From: Bacteroidales bacterium
GTDB taxonomy: Bacteria > Bacteroidota > Bacteroidia > Bacteroidales > WCHB1-69
Assembly: GCA_017618435.1 (NCBI GenBank)
Contig: JAFZUH010000234.1
Location: 1-31,881 of the forward strand
Direction of reading: 5' to 3'
Length of the DNA stretch: 31,881 nucleotides
The position numbers and the translations under genes were made by a program. The notes beneath the pieces are model-generated. The model had not been told where the DNA came from. It ran no database searches and worked only from the letters and a program-made list of their open reading frames with translations. Of this stretch, positions 1-7,900 are shown one piece after another. Every line of letters starts with the position of its first letter. Positions within the stretch are counted from its first letter, which is position 1.

Positions 1-9
1 AAAAGAAGA

Positions 10-35
10 AAGCGGTTGCATTACTGCAACCGCTT
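10..35 (-). terminator. Terminator of the rpsF-rpsR-rplI operon
   Basis: A perfect 11-bp stem (10-20 with 25-35) closes a 4-nt loop. Read on the minus strand it is followed by CTTCTTTT. It lies about 20 nt beyond the rplI stop codon, so it should end the ribosomal operon. Confidence 0.85.
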
Positions 36-55
36 CTTATAATTATTGATATGTA

Positions 56-502
56 TTACTCTGCTACAACATCTATAATAAATTCTGCTTTCACTTCTTT
101 GTGAAGAGGAACATTTACTTTGAATTGTCCCAAATCTTTGATAGCGGAAGCGAATACTATTTTCTTTCTGTCCAATTCTATGTTGTGTTGTTCTTTAAGA
201 GCATCGGCAACGATAGTATTTGTTACAGAGCCATAAATACCGCCTTCGGCATTTGCTTTTACTTTTACAACAACGGTCAAATTGTTCAATTGGGCTGCAG
301 TTGTTTCAGCATTTGCTTTTAGTTGTTCCAATTTACGTGCTTTTTGTTTGAGGTTTTCTGCTAACATTTTTTTGTTTGATTCGGTAGCAGGTATCGCCAA
401 ACGTCTTGGAAACAAATAATTGCGGGCATAACCGTTTTTTACATTTACGATTTCGTTTTCAAATCCTAAATTTGCAACGTCTTCTTTTAATATAATTTCC
501 AT
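56..502 (-). CDS. rplI: 50S ribosomal protein L9
   Basis: Structural protein of the large ribosomal subunit that binds 23S rRNA near the base of the L1 stalk. The 148-residue product has the usual length. The N-terminal domain contains the family signature around residues 13-36 (GYARNYLFPRRLAIPAT), followed by the long connecting helix (about 40-75) and a C-terminal domain that includes GSVT. It is the last gene of a minus-strand operon with rpsF and rpsR, 17 nt after rpsR. The start is supported by a strong Shine-Dalgarno (GGAGGG) just upstream, which is unusual in Bacteroidota. A terminator follows directly. Identification is secure from sequence similarity alone. Confidence 0.97.
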   Translation of the reverse strand: MEIILKEDVANLGFENEIVNVKNGYARNYLFPRRLAIPATESNKKMLAENLKQKARKLEQLKANAETTAAQLNNLTVVVKVKANAEGGIYGSVTNTIVADALKEQHNIELDRKKIVFASAIKDLGQFKVNVPLHKEVKAEFIIDVVAE

Positions 503-519
503 AATTTACCCTCCTTTTA

Positions 520-798
520 TTATTTGTTATCTCTTAAATTATCACCAACATAAGGCATAATTGCTATATGGCGTGCTCTTTTGATGGCTTGGGCAACTTT
601 CTTTTGATATTTCAAAGAAGTACCTGTCAAACGGCGTGGTAATATTTTACCTTGGTCGTTTACGAAACGATATAAATATTGAGCATCTTTATAGTCAATA
701 TATTTTATGCCTAATTTTTTGAAACGGCAATATTTTTTCTTTTTTACATCTACCGCAATTGGGGTAAGATATCTGATGTCTGAATTTGTCTGTGCCAT
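520..798 (-). CDS. rpsR: 30S ribosomal protein S18
   Basis: Small-subunit protein that pairs with S6 on the 16S rRNA platform. The 92-residue product has the typical S18 core: CRFKK near residue 24, the KYIDYKDAQYL segment, then a helix with GKILPRRLTGTSLKYQKKVAQAIKRARHIAIMPY. The only extension over short bacterial S18 proteins is the N-terminal segment MAQTNSDIRYLTP, which resembles the tails seen in Bacteroidota. It starts 5 nt after rpsF ends, so translation is probably coupled, and it precedes rplI. No ssb gene separates rpsF and rpsR, unlike in Firmicutes. Confidence 0.97.
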   Translation of the reverse strand: MAQTNSDIRYLTPIAVDVKKKKYCRFKKLGIKYIDYKDAQYLYRFVNDQGKILPRRLTGTSLKYQKKVAQAIKRARHIAIMPYVGDNLRDNK

Positions 799-803
799 AG
801 TTC

Positions 804-1157
804 CTATTCTTGTTCGTTGTTTTTATTATTTTTATTTTCTCTGCGTTTTTTGTTGTATTCAATGGCGTCTTTGTCCAATGCAACAGTTAGAAAACGCATA
901 ATTCTTTCATCACGTTTGAGTTGCAATTCAAATTCTTTTACAAAAGAACCTTCTGCTTTGAATTCAAACAAATGATAAAATCCTGAAGATTTCTTCTTGA
1001 TAGGATATGCCAACTTTTTCATGCCCCAGTTTTCTTGGTGAACGATTTCGCAACCATTGTCAAGCATGAAACTCTCGATTTTTTTTACCGTTTCCTTCAT
1101 CTGATCTTCAGACAAAACGGGAGTCATAATGAAAACGGCTTCATACTGATTAATCAT
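804..1157 (-). CDS. rpsF: 30S ribosomal protein S6
   Basis: Small-subunit protein and partner of S18. The 117 residues begin with the canonical YEAVFIMTPVLSEDQ strand-helix. The conserved NWGMKKLAYPIKKKSSGFYHLFEF block lies around residues 43-67, and the product ends in a charged low-complexity tail (KKRRENKNNKNNEQE). It is the first gene of the operon, and a TACCTTTG promoter box lies about 55 nt upstream. Its stop codon is TAG, which matters when judging the in-frame TAG found at 11619. The ribosomal protein operon is often autoregulated by S6:S18 binding its leader; I did not identify that motif here. Confidence 0.97.
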   Translation of the reverse strand: MINQYEAVFIMTPVLSEDQMKETVKKIESFMLDNGCEIVHQENWGMKKLAYPIKKKSSGFYHLFEFKAEGSFVKEFELQLKRDERIMRFLTVALDKDAIEYNKKRRENKNNKNNEQE

Positions 1158-1212
1158 AAATACTTAAAAATGTTTTAATTAAAAAATAAAATTACTTACT
1201 AAATTTAGATTG

Positions 1213-1220
1213 CAAAGGTA
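1213..1220 (-). promoter_or_regulatory. Bacteroidota -7 box for rpsF operon
   Basis: TACCTTTG on the minus strand, a full match to TAnnTTTG, about 55 nt before the rpsF start. A -33 TTTG is not clear at the expected distance. Confidence 0.7.
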
Positions 1221-1249
1221 TAATTTTTTTTCATAAAAAAGCCATTTTT

Positions 1250-1298
1250 GTGGAAAAAATAAATAAAATACACGTAAATATTTGATTTTTACGTGTAT
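1250..1298 (-). terminator. Terminator of the OmpA-lipoprotein/thioesterase operon
   Basis: A perfect 11-bp inverted repeat (1268-1278 with 1288-1298, ACGTAAA core, 9-nt loop). On the minus strand it is followed by a T-rich run (ATTTTATTTATTTTTT). It lies about 32 nt beyond the stop of the thioesterase gene and before the rpsF promoter. Confidence 0.8.
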
Positions 1299-1329
1299 CT
1301 CTATTTGTTTTTTTATCGCTAAAAGTAGG

Positions 1330-1719
1330 TTATCGGGTTACTTTTGCCATAAATTTTTCTTTATCAACAACAAATCGGGTGTGAGTTCCTCTACCAACTA
1401 TATCCACACCGTCAGAAACTTCAACATGAAAACACAATTGTCTGTTGTTTACTTTTGTTAAAACGGATTGGCATGTCAGTTTTTGTCCGATGGCACTTGC
1501 TTTCTTATGTTCAATATTGATTTCAGTTCCTACAGTTGTCAGTGAAGAGGGAAGATAAGGTGCCACACTTTCGTGGGATACATTTTCCATAAAAGCAATC
1601 ATGGCAGGAGTAGCAAATACAGGCAACAACCCCGATCCGTAAACTATAGCGGTATCTTTTTGCGTTACTGTCAGTTCTTTTTTGTGAACAATTCTTTCTG
1701 GTATAGCAAATTCTTCCAT
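1330..1719 (-). CDS. Hotdog-fold thioesterase, FlK-like
   Basis: Predicted acyl-CoA thioesterase of the hotdog superfamily, in the group related to fluoroacetyl-CoA thioesterase FlK. The 129 residues fit a single hotdog domain. Family-like features are the conserved VYGSGLLPVFATPAMIAFMENVSHESV segment (residues 26-52), holding the central helix, then TTVGTEINIEHKKASAIGQKL and GRGTHTRFVVDKEKF near the end. The real substrate cannot be told from sequence; in Bacteroidota this family is widespread and probably a general acyl-CoA or acyl-thioester hydrolase. The gene starts 6 nt after the OmpA-type lipoprotein gene on the same strand, so the two are likely cotranscribed, although no functional link is obvious. 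Confidence 0.8.
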   Translation of the reverse strand: MEEFAIPERIVHKKELTVTQKDTAIVYGSGLLPVFATPAMIAFMENVSHESVAPYLPSSLTTVGTEINIEHKKASAIGQKLTCQSVLTKVNNRQLCFHVEVSDGVDIVGRGTHTRFVVDKEKFMAKVTR

Positions 1720-1725
1720 TTTGTT

Positions 1726-2709
1726 TTATTTGAGAATATCAAACAAAGCGTCAAGGTTGGGGGTGAGAATGATTTCTGTTCTTCTGTTTTTTGCCCGTGC
1801 TTCTTTGGTGTTGTCAGTATCTACCGGTACAAATTCACCTCTTCCCGAAGCGGTTAGTCTTTGGGGATTGATGTCTTGTCCGAATTTCAAGATAGTTTTG
1901 ACTATTGTAGTGGCACGCATAACGCTCAAATCCCAATTGTCGCGTATCTGTGCCGAAGAGGCTGCCGAGAACGGTACATTGTCAGTATGTCCTTCAACCA
2001 TTACATTGATGGTGGTATCTGCCGACAAAACTTTAGCCAATTCTTGTAAGGCTTGTTCTCCACGAGTGTCTATATTGAATTTGCCGCTTGCAAACAAGAG
2101 TTTTTCATCCATGGAAACATATACTTTTCCATTTTTTTCAGTTACAGCCAAACCGCTGCCTTCAAAACCCTGCAGGGCTTGTTTTATCTTGTTTTTCAAG
2201 GCAAGTACGTCCGCATCTTTTTTGTCCAGAATGGCTTGCAACTCGGCTAATTTTGTCTGTTGGGCGGCCAAATCCTGAGTTTTTTGTTCCAAGTCTTTGG
2301 CTAAAATGGTCAATTCCTTTTCCTTTTCGTCCAATTGGCTTTGTGTTTCCTGAAGTTTTTTCAACATGGATTCGATTTCCTTTTTGTTGCCGGAACTCAT
2401 GGCTTTGTAAGTTTTTTCCAAATCCTGATAGTTGTTCTGCAAATGAAGGATATTTTCGTTAATTTCCCTATTTAATTTGCCCAGAGTGGCAGTATCTTGT
2501 TGCAAACGGTTGATACTTTCTGATAATGAAGCGTTGGCTGCTTCCAACTCGGTTATTTTGTTTTTAAGGTCTAAATTTTGTGAATTCAACCTGTTTTTTT
2601 CGGTTTGACAATATATCAAATCTTTTTCACATTCCGTATATTTTTGTTTGGTAACACACGAAGACAACAAAATGATTACTCCGCAAAGGAGAAAACTAAT
2701 TTTTTTCAT
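1726..2709 (-). CDS. OmpA-family peptidoglycan-binding lipoprotein with coiled coil
   Basis: Outer-membrane lipoprotein predicted to tether the envelope to peptidoglycan. Residues 1-17 form a lipoprotein signal peptide with lipobox LSSC (Cys18). Residues about 22-180 are a long heptad-rich coiled coil full of Leu, Gln, Glu and Lys. Residues about 195-315 form an OmpA C-terminal domain. It contains the EGHTDNVPF motif, the NWDLSVMRA helix start and RAKNRRTEI, matching the diaminopimelate-binding Asp and Arg of the family. The architecture resembles the OmpA/MotB lipoproteins common in Bacteroidales. A TAATTTTG box lies about 30 nt upstream, and the thioesterase gene follows after 6 nt. A role in cell shape or envelope stability is inferred. 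Confidence 0.88.
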   Translation of the reverse strand: MKKISFLLCGVIILLSSCVTKQKYTECEKDLIYCQTEKNRLNSQNLDLKNKITELEAANASLSESINRLQQDTATLGKLNREINENILHLQNNYQDLEKTYKAMSSGNKKEIESMLKKLQETQSQLDEKEKELTILAKDLEQKTQDLAAQQTKLAELQAILDKKDADVLALKNKIKQALQGFEGSGLAVTEKNGKVYVSMDEKLLFASGKFNIDTRGEQALQELAKVLSADTTINVMVEGHTDNVPFSAASSAQIRDNWDLSVMRATTIVKTILKFGQDINPQRLTASGRGEFVPVDTDNTKEARAKNRRTEIILTPNLDALFDILK

Positions 2710-2738
2710 ATCTCTAAAAAATACAATTAATAATTATA

Positions 2739-2746
2739 CAAAATTA
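2739..2746 (-). promoter_or_regulatory. Possible -7 box for the OmpA-lipoprotein operon
   Basis: TAATTTTG on the minus strand, 30 nt before the start codon. It matches TAnnTTTG but the region is extremely AT-rich and no -33 box is evident. Confidence 0.45.
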
Positions 2747-2894
2747 CAAAGAAGAAATATAATATATTCGACTGCATTTTAAAATTTATAAACAATTGTT
2801 TTTTTATAAAAAAGATTTTAATATATTGATAATTAGTTTATATTATGGTTTGATACGAATTTATTGAAGATACTGTTTCTATCTGTTTTTTTTA

Positions 2895-2902
2895 TACCTT
2901 TG
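2895..2902 (+). promoter_or_regulatory. -7 box for the T9SS repeat protein
   Basis: TACCTTTG lies 28 nt before the ATG at 2930. It falls inside the theoretical 5' extension of the open frame, which argues that the extension (TTG at 2864) is not translated. Confidence 0.65.
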
Positions 2903-2929
2903 CAGACAATTAAAAAAATAAGCCACAGA

Positions 2930-5713
2930 ATGAAAAAATTAGTCATTTTATTTATAGTAATGTCTCAAGTGGGTCTATGGGCTCAAGTGAACAGGAATAA
3001 TTACATTACATTTACCGTTACGCAAGGTGCAACTATTGGTTTTAGAATTTGGGGTGGAGATGACAGTGTAGATGTAAGGATAGAAAGCGGTTCTTATTCA
3101 AGTACTGGCAAATGTCCTCCTTCCTCGGCGAATTATGGAAAATATATTTATTGTACAGCAGGTGCAACCACAATGACTGTTTATGGAAATGTTGTCCAAA
3201 TATGGTGTCGGGATTACACTACAAAAGTTACGGGCGTCAATGCTTCAGGTAATAGCGTATTGAGAACACTTTCGTGTGAAAACAATGCAATATCAAGCAT
3301 AACTGTCAATAGCGGGATTGAATCGTTGAATTGCAGAAAAAACCAACTTACAAGTTTGAATCTTGCCAATAAGACAGCATTAGTCTATTTGAATTGCGGT
3401 AACAATAAATTGTCATCTCTGACACTTACTAGTAATACCGCATTGAAGCGATTGTATTGCGATAGCAATAATTTGTCATCTTTGTCGCTCAACACCAATA
3501 GAGCCTTGGAAGATGTAGATTGTTCCAACAATAAACTTTCATCTTTAGATGTGAGTAACTGCTTGGACTTAACACTATTGTTGTGTTATGGTAATTCATT
3601 TACAACACAGAGCTATAATAATTTGATGTGCAGTTTGCCACCTTATAAGTCAAACAATAATCGTAACTTTTATCCTGTGTATAATTCTTCAGATGCGAAC
3701 AATGCCACTTTTTTGTCAGCAAACGCAGAAATTGGAAGAACAAAGAAATGGAATATCCGTTATTGTGAAAATTGGGTCAATATTACAACCACAGGTACCT
3801 ATGATGCTTGTATCTTGAATGCTTCACGTTACATTAACCTTACTTGCCAGCAGGGGGTATCGTTGAAATTGTATATATCTACAGCCGAGGCCGGTACGCC
3901 TGTAAGAATTACCAGTGGGACATTGGATACAACTTTTGCTGTAGGGACAAGTTGGAAACTATATGAATTTACCACCAGAGCAACAAGTGTAACCGTTTAT
4001 GGAAGTATCACCAAATTTGATTGCGGAGAAAATGAAAGCAAATTAACGGCGATAGATGTCAGCCATAATCCGATTTTGATAGACTTGGATTGTAGCGACA
4101 ATAGAATCACAAGATTGGATGTCAGCCAAAATAAATCTTTGGTCAAGTTAGCATGTTATAGAACTATGCTTACCACACAAGCCTATGATGACCTGATGTG
4201 CAGTTTGCCACCCAAAAACAGCAATGCTGTGGCAAAGTTCAGTCCTTTATATAGTGCTCAAGATGCCAATTATTCAAAAATAATGGCAACAAATACACAA
4301 GTGGCAAAGTTTAAAAATTGGAAGGTACAATATGAAAGCAATAGTGCGGACATACCTGCCACTACCGGCAGAGGTGGTTGTGCTGCCAATATGAACAGAT
4401 ATATAACTTTGCAAGTGAAACAAGGACAAACTATCAAGTTGGATATTTTGGGAGACACTGCTTTTACTCCCATTAAAATAGTGAGTGGTACATACGACAC
4501 CACCATTTTAACAAAATCTTCGTGGACAGGTTTTATCTCTTATAAAGCCCAAGCGGAAACAATGACTGTTTATGGCAATATATTGAGTTTCGATTGTCAG
4601 GGCAATGGGGAAAACATTATAGGAATAAACACAGGACACAATACGGCATTGGAGAGATTGTATTGCTTTGACAACAGCATAACATCATTGGATTTGAGCC
4701 GTAATCCCAAACTGATATTGGTGGCTTGTCAGGGCAATCCGTTTACGACAATGGGTTATAATGTAACCATGTGCCTGTTGCCTGCCAAATCCGTTTCTGA
4801 CAATGCTGTTTTTGCCGTGCTGACTGCTGCTACCGATACCAATTATTCCAAGTTTTTAGCCTCATATTCACAAACTGCCAAGGCGAAAAATTGGGGTGTG
4901 ATATATATGAACGGATATTCTCCCGGGTCAAATGTGCCAAATACTACTGGCAAGTATGATTGTACTTTGGATATGTACAGATATATCTGTTTGACGGTAA
5001 GACAGGGGGCAAGTATATCGTTTAAGGTAAAGGCAAAAACAGCCAATACAAATATTATGATAATAAACGGTAATGATTCCACCCGCAAGAGCATTGGCAC
5101 AATTTGGTCAAACCAGACTTTGACAGCCAAGTCGAATCAGATATGGATATTGGGTACTGTACAACAATTGGATTGCAGCAACAATGGGGACGATTTGTCC
5201 GCCATCGATTTGAGTTGGGCTCATTCTTTGGATTATATTGCTTGTTACAATAACGGTTTGAACACAGAAAAATATAATGCTTTGTATTGTGCTTTGCCAT
5301 GGAAATCTTCGGAAGACAATGCCGTGATATATCCGCAATACAATGCATCTTCGGACAACAAGGATATTGTTGTGGAGTCTGCCGGACATATTCCGCAGGA
5401 AAAAGGCTGGCGTTTTGTTTATTATGCCAACAGCAGTACAACCATTTCCACCTTGGTATCGACATATACTTGTCCTGGGGGGATAGCTGATATAAAACCA
5501 CAATCAACTATTTTGAACGTTTATCCAAATCCTGCACATACGCATATTTTTATAGAAAATGTTACTGATGACAATTGGGTGAAAATATATGATTATACGG
5601 GGAGACTTGTCAAAAAAGAGCAATATGACAAGAGTATTGATATTGCGGATTTGTCAAGAGGATTGTATATAATTGTTATTGGCAACCGTCGTGCCAAATT
5701 TGTTAAAGAATAA
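2930..5713 (+). CDS. Secreted repeat protein with LRR-like units and T9SS sorting domain
   Basis: Predicted cell-surface or secreted protein of unknown function, 927 residues from the ATG at 2930. The frame opens earlier at a TTG (2864), but residues from 2930 give a clean signal peptide (MKKLVILFIVMSQVGLWAQ) and the -7 box overlaps the longer version. The body holds four tandem modules starting near residues 24, 298, 488 and 681. Each opens with a beta-rich R-Y-I-x-L-x-V-x-Q-G segment, runs through a VTVYG strand, then LRR-like units of the pattern L-x-x-L-x-C-x-x-N-x-L-x-x-L, and ends in a Cys/Leu-Pro-Pro block. Module 1 has extra LRR units. Residues about 862-927 are a type A T9SS sorting domain (VYPNP, YDYTGRLV, LSRGLYIIVI). 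An adhesin or other binding role is a guess. Confidence 0.85.
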   Translation: MKKLVILFIVMSQVGLWAQVNRNNYITFTVTQGATIGFRIWGGDDSVDVRIESGSYSSTGKCPPSSANYGKYIYCTAGATTMTVYGNVVQIWCRDYTTKVTGVNASGNSVLRTLSCENNAISSITVNSGIESLNCRKNQLTSLNLANKTALVYLNCGNNKLSSLTLTSNTALKRLYCDSNNLSSLSLNTNRALEDVDCSNNKLSSLDVSNCLDLTLLLCYGNSFTTQSYNNLMCSLPPYKSNNNRNFYPVYNSSDANNATFLSANAEIGRTKKWNIRYCENWVNITTTGTYDACILNASRYINLTCQQGVSLKLYISTAEAGTPVRITSGTLDTTFAVGTSWKLYEFTTRATSVTVYGSITKFDCGENESKLTAIDVSHNPILIDLDCSDNRITRLDVSQNKSLVKLACYRTMLTTQAYDDLMCSLPPKNSNAVAKFSPLYSAQDANYSKIMATNTQVAKFKNWKVQYESNSADIPATTGRGGCAANMNRYITLQVKQGQTIKLDILGDTAFTPIKIVSGTYDTTILTKSSWTGFISYKAQAETMTVYGNILSFDCQGNGENIIGINTGHNTALERLYCFDNSITSLDLSRNPKLILVACQGNPFTTMGYNVTMCLLPAKSVSDNAVFAVLTAATDTNYSKFLASYSQTAKAKNWGVIYMNGYSPGSNVPNTTGKYDCTLDMYRYICLTVRQGASISFKVKAKTANTNIMIINGNDSTRKSIGTIWSNQTLTAKSNQIWILGTVQQLDCSNNGDDLSAIDLSWAHSLDYIACYNNGLNTEKYNALYCALPWKSSEDNAVIYPQYNASSDNKDIVVESAGHIPQEKGWRFVYYANSSTTISTLVSTYTCPGGIADIKPQSTILNVYPNPAHTHIFIENVTDDNWVKIYDYTGRLVKKEQYDKSIDIADLSRGLYIIVIGNRRAKFVKE

Positions 5714-5732
5714 AAGAGTGCTTGTTCCTTGG

Positions 5733-5782
5733 TCCTTTACAATAAAGGATAACAAAAAAGAGAGGCTATTGCCTCTCTTTTT
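5733..5782. terminator. Bidirectional terminator between the T9SS protein and thiC
   Basis: A 12-bp perfect stem (5755-5766 with 5771-5782, loop TATT) flanked by A-run and T-run works in both directions and overlaps the thiC stop codon. A second small hairpin (TCCTTTA/TAAAGGA, 5733-5749) sits just before it on the plus strand. Confidence 0.88.
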
Positions 5783-7484
5783 ATTTATTGCATTCGCCTT
5801 TCAGTTTTTTTGAAATTCTCATGGCACAGAAATTGGGACCGCACATGGTGCAAAATTCAGAACCTTCTTCGGCACCGTGTCTGACGTTGAAATATTCTCG
5901 TGCTCTTTCGGGGTCAAGGCTGAGGTTGAACTGGTCTTTCCATCTGAAATCGAAACGGGCTTTGCTCAGGGCGTTGTCTCTTATTTCTGCCCCCGGATGT
6001 CCTTTGGCGATGTCGGCGGCATGTGCGGCAATTTTGTAGGTGATAACACCAACGCGTACATCTTCTTTGTCGGGCAAGCCCAAATGTTCTTTGGGGGTAA
6101 CATAACAAAGCATAGATGTTCCATACCAGCCTATCATGGTAGCACCGATGCCTGAAGTGATGTGGTCGTAGCCGGGAGCAATGTCGGTAACAATAGGACC
6201 TAAGGTGTAGAATGGAGCTTCAAAACAATCGTGCAATTGTTTGTCCATATTTTCTTTTATTTTGTGAACAGGCACATGTCCCGGACCTTCTATCATTACT
6301 TGAACATCGTGTTGCCATGCTATCTTGGTTAGCATCCCCATTGTTTCCAACTCGCCGAATTGGGCTTGGTCATTGGCATCGGAAAGGGAACCCGGCCGTA
6401 AGCCGTCTCCGATAGAAACGCCCGCATCATATTGGGCCAGAATTGTACATATTTCGTCCCAATGGGTATAGAGGAAATTCTCCTCGTTTTTGAGGGTCAT
6501 CCATTGAGCCATGATACTTCCGCCACGTGAAACTATGCCTGTGAGCCGTTGATTGGCAAAAGGAATATGTTTTTGGAGCAATCCTGCGTGAATGGTGAAA
6601 TAGTCCACCCCTTGTTCGCATTGTTCGATGAGGGTGTCGCGATAGAGTTCCCAAGTGAGCAGTTCGACTTGCCCGTTTACTTTTTCCAAAGTCTGATAAA
6701 TGGGCACTGTTCCCACGGGCACCGGACAATTGCGGATAATCCATTCTCTGGTTTCGTGTATATTTGCCCCTGTGGACAAATCCATAAGAGTATCACCGCC
6801 CCAGCGGCAACTCCACACGGCTTTTTCCACTTCTTCTTCTATGCTTGACGAAACGGCGGAATTGCCGATATTGGTGTTTATTTTCACCAAGAAATTTCTT
6901 CCGATAATCATAGGTTCACATTCCAAGTGGTTGATATTGGCGGGAATGATTGCACGTCCTGCCGCAATTTCTTGGCGGACATATTCCGGAGTGATATAAC
7001 TATTTATGCCCAATTCATGGTTGTTGAGGTTTTCTCTGATGGCGACATATTCCATTTCGGCGGTGATGATACCCGCTTTGGCGTAGTGGAATTGCGTGAG
7101 TTTTCTGCCATCTTTCGCCCGATAGGGCAGATGGTGCAGTTCGAAACGCAGATGGTCAAGGGAGGAGTCGGACAAACGCATGCGTCCGTATTCGGAGGTG
7201 AGTTGTGGGAGTTGTTCGGCATCACCGCGGTCTTCAATCCATTGCTTGCGGATGCGGGGCAGACCCTTGCGGAGGTTGATTTCCTGATTGGGGTCGGAAA
7301 ATGGTCCGCTGGTGTCATATACAACCACGGGAGCATTTTCATGCAGCACCTTTTTCCCGTTGATGATTTCAACGGTGGGGGTGAGATTGATTTTCCGCAT
7401 AGGTACATTTATGTTAAACAACTGCCCTTTGACATAAATTTTTTCACTGCTTGGAAACGGTGTTCTTGTGATATTGTCTTTCAT
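5781..7484 (-). CDS. thiC: Phosphomethylpyrimidine synthase ThiC
   Basis: Radical SAM enzyme that rearranges aminoimidazole ribotide to hydroxymethylpyrimidine phosphate, the pyrimidine branch of thiamine synthesis. The 567-residue product is within the usual range. It has the N-terminal ThiC-associated region, the catalytic barrel with MMTLKNEENFLYTHWDEI, GVSIGDGLRPGS and MIEGPGHVPVHKIKENM, and the C-terminal iron-sulfur motif C-x2-C-x4-C (Cys545, Cys548, Cys553). The gene stands alone: no thiE, thiG, thiH or thiD lies next to it here. A TPP riboswitch precedes it, so expression should fall when thiamine pyrophosphate is plentiful. Its stop lies inside the terminator stem. Confidence 0.97.
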   Translation of the reverse strand: MKDNITRTPFPSSEKIYVKGQLFNINVPMRKINLTPTVEIINGKKVLHENAPVVVYDTSGPFSDPNQEINLRKGLPRIRKQWIEDRGDAEQLPQLTSEYGRMRLSDSSLDHLRFELHHLPYRAKDGRKLTQFHYAKAGIITAEMEYVAIRENLNNHELGINSYITPEYVRQEIAAGRAIIPANINHLECEPMIIGRNFLVKINTNIGNSAVSSSIEEEVEKAVWSCRWGGDTLMDLSTGANIHETREWIIRNCPVPVGTVPIYQTLEKVNGQVELLTWELYRDTLIEQCEQGVDYFTIHAGLLQKHIPFANQRLTGIVSRGGSIMAQWMTLKNEENFLYTHWDEICTILAQYDAGVSIGDGLRPGSLSDANDQAQFGELETMGMLTKIAWQHDVQVMIEGPGHVPVHKIKENMDKQLHDCFEAPFYTLGPIVTDIAPGYDHITSGIGATMIGWYGTSMLCYVTPKEHLGLPDKEDVRVGVITYKIAAHAADIAKGHPGAEIRDNALSKARFDFRWKDQFNLSLDPERAREYFNVRHGAEEGSEFCTMCGPNFCAMRISKKLKGECNK

Positions 7485-7522
7485 TTTATCGTTTTTGTAA
7501 TAAGGGGGGCAATTGTCGTGGC

Positions 7523-7603
7523 AACCTTTTTCCCTACGGCAGCATTACCTGCGTCAGGTTATATGGGTATGTTCTCAGCCGACATACAGCACCCCGTTCG
7601 GTT
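7523..7603 (-). promoter_or_regulatory. TPP riboswitch (THI element) of thiC
   Basis: On the minus strand the conserved THI-box parts occur in order: ACGGGGTGC, GGCTGAGA, ACCC, ACCTGA, TAATGC and TAGGGA. The outer AACC (7600-7603) and GGTT (7523-7526) can close helix P1. It ends 38 nt before the thiC start, and no intrinsic terminator is visible in that gap, so control is more likely at translation initiation. Confidence 0.95.
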
Positions 7604-7618
7604 ATTTTTTATTCGTTG

Positions 7619-7626
7619 CAAAGATA
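7619..7626 (-). promoter_or_regulatory. -7 box for thiC transcript
   Basis: TATCTTTG on the minus strand, 15 nt before the riboswitch. A direct repeat further upstream (7664-7688) could be an activator site because the -33 region is poor. Confidence 0.7.
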
Positions 7627-7663
7627 CAATTTTTTGAGTTGAGAGAGGGGAGAAATAAAATAT

Positions 7664-7688
7664 ATTAATGAACAATTATTAATGAACA
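7664..7688. repeat. 11-bp tandem direct repeat upstream of thiC promoter
   Basis: ATTAATGAACA occurs at 7664-7674 and again at 7678-7688, a 14-bp period, about 40-60 bp upstream of the thiC -7 box. The other 200 bases of this gap up to the esterase terminator show nothing I can assign. Confidence 0.5.
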
Positions 7689-7783
7689 CATTTATAACTT
7701 TTCATTTATTTTATGGAGATGTACTACGGAACGTTTCTACAATGTCTATATTGTATGTTAGCAGGAAAGATTTTTGTTTCTCC

Positions 7784-7824
7784 ATTAAAAAAAGAAGTCG
7801 CGACAATGCAACTTCTTTTTTAAT
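7784..7824 (-). terminator. Terminator of the esterase gene
   Basis: Arms ATTAAAAAAAGAAGT and ACTTCTTTTTTAAT flank a short GC-containing loop. Read on the minus strand it gives a hairpin with a built-in T-run, about 77 nt beyond the esterase stop. Confidence 0.7.
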
Positions 7825-7900
7825 GATAAATTTAAAAATTACAGGTATTAAAAAGTCTAATTTTCTATTCAATCAATGTTCTTGTATATTGTTTGCAACC

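Noticed and set aside
2864..2929. Upstream extension of the T9SS repeat protein from a TTG
   Set aside because: The extension spans the -7 box and would bury the signal peptide; ATG 2930 gives a standard secreted protein.
6927..7637. A 236-codon plus-strand open frame
   Set aside because: It is antisense to thiC and runs through the TPP riboswitch; no start signal or domain is seen.
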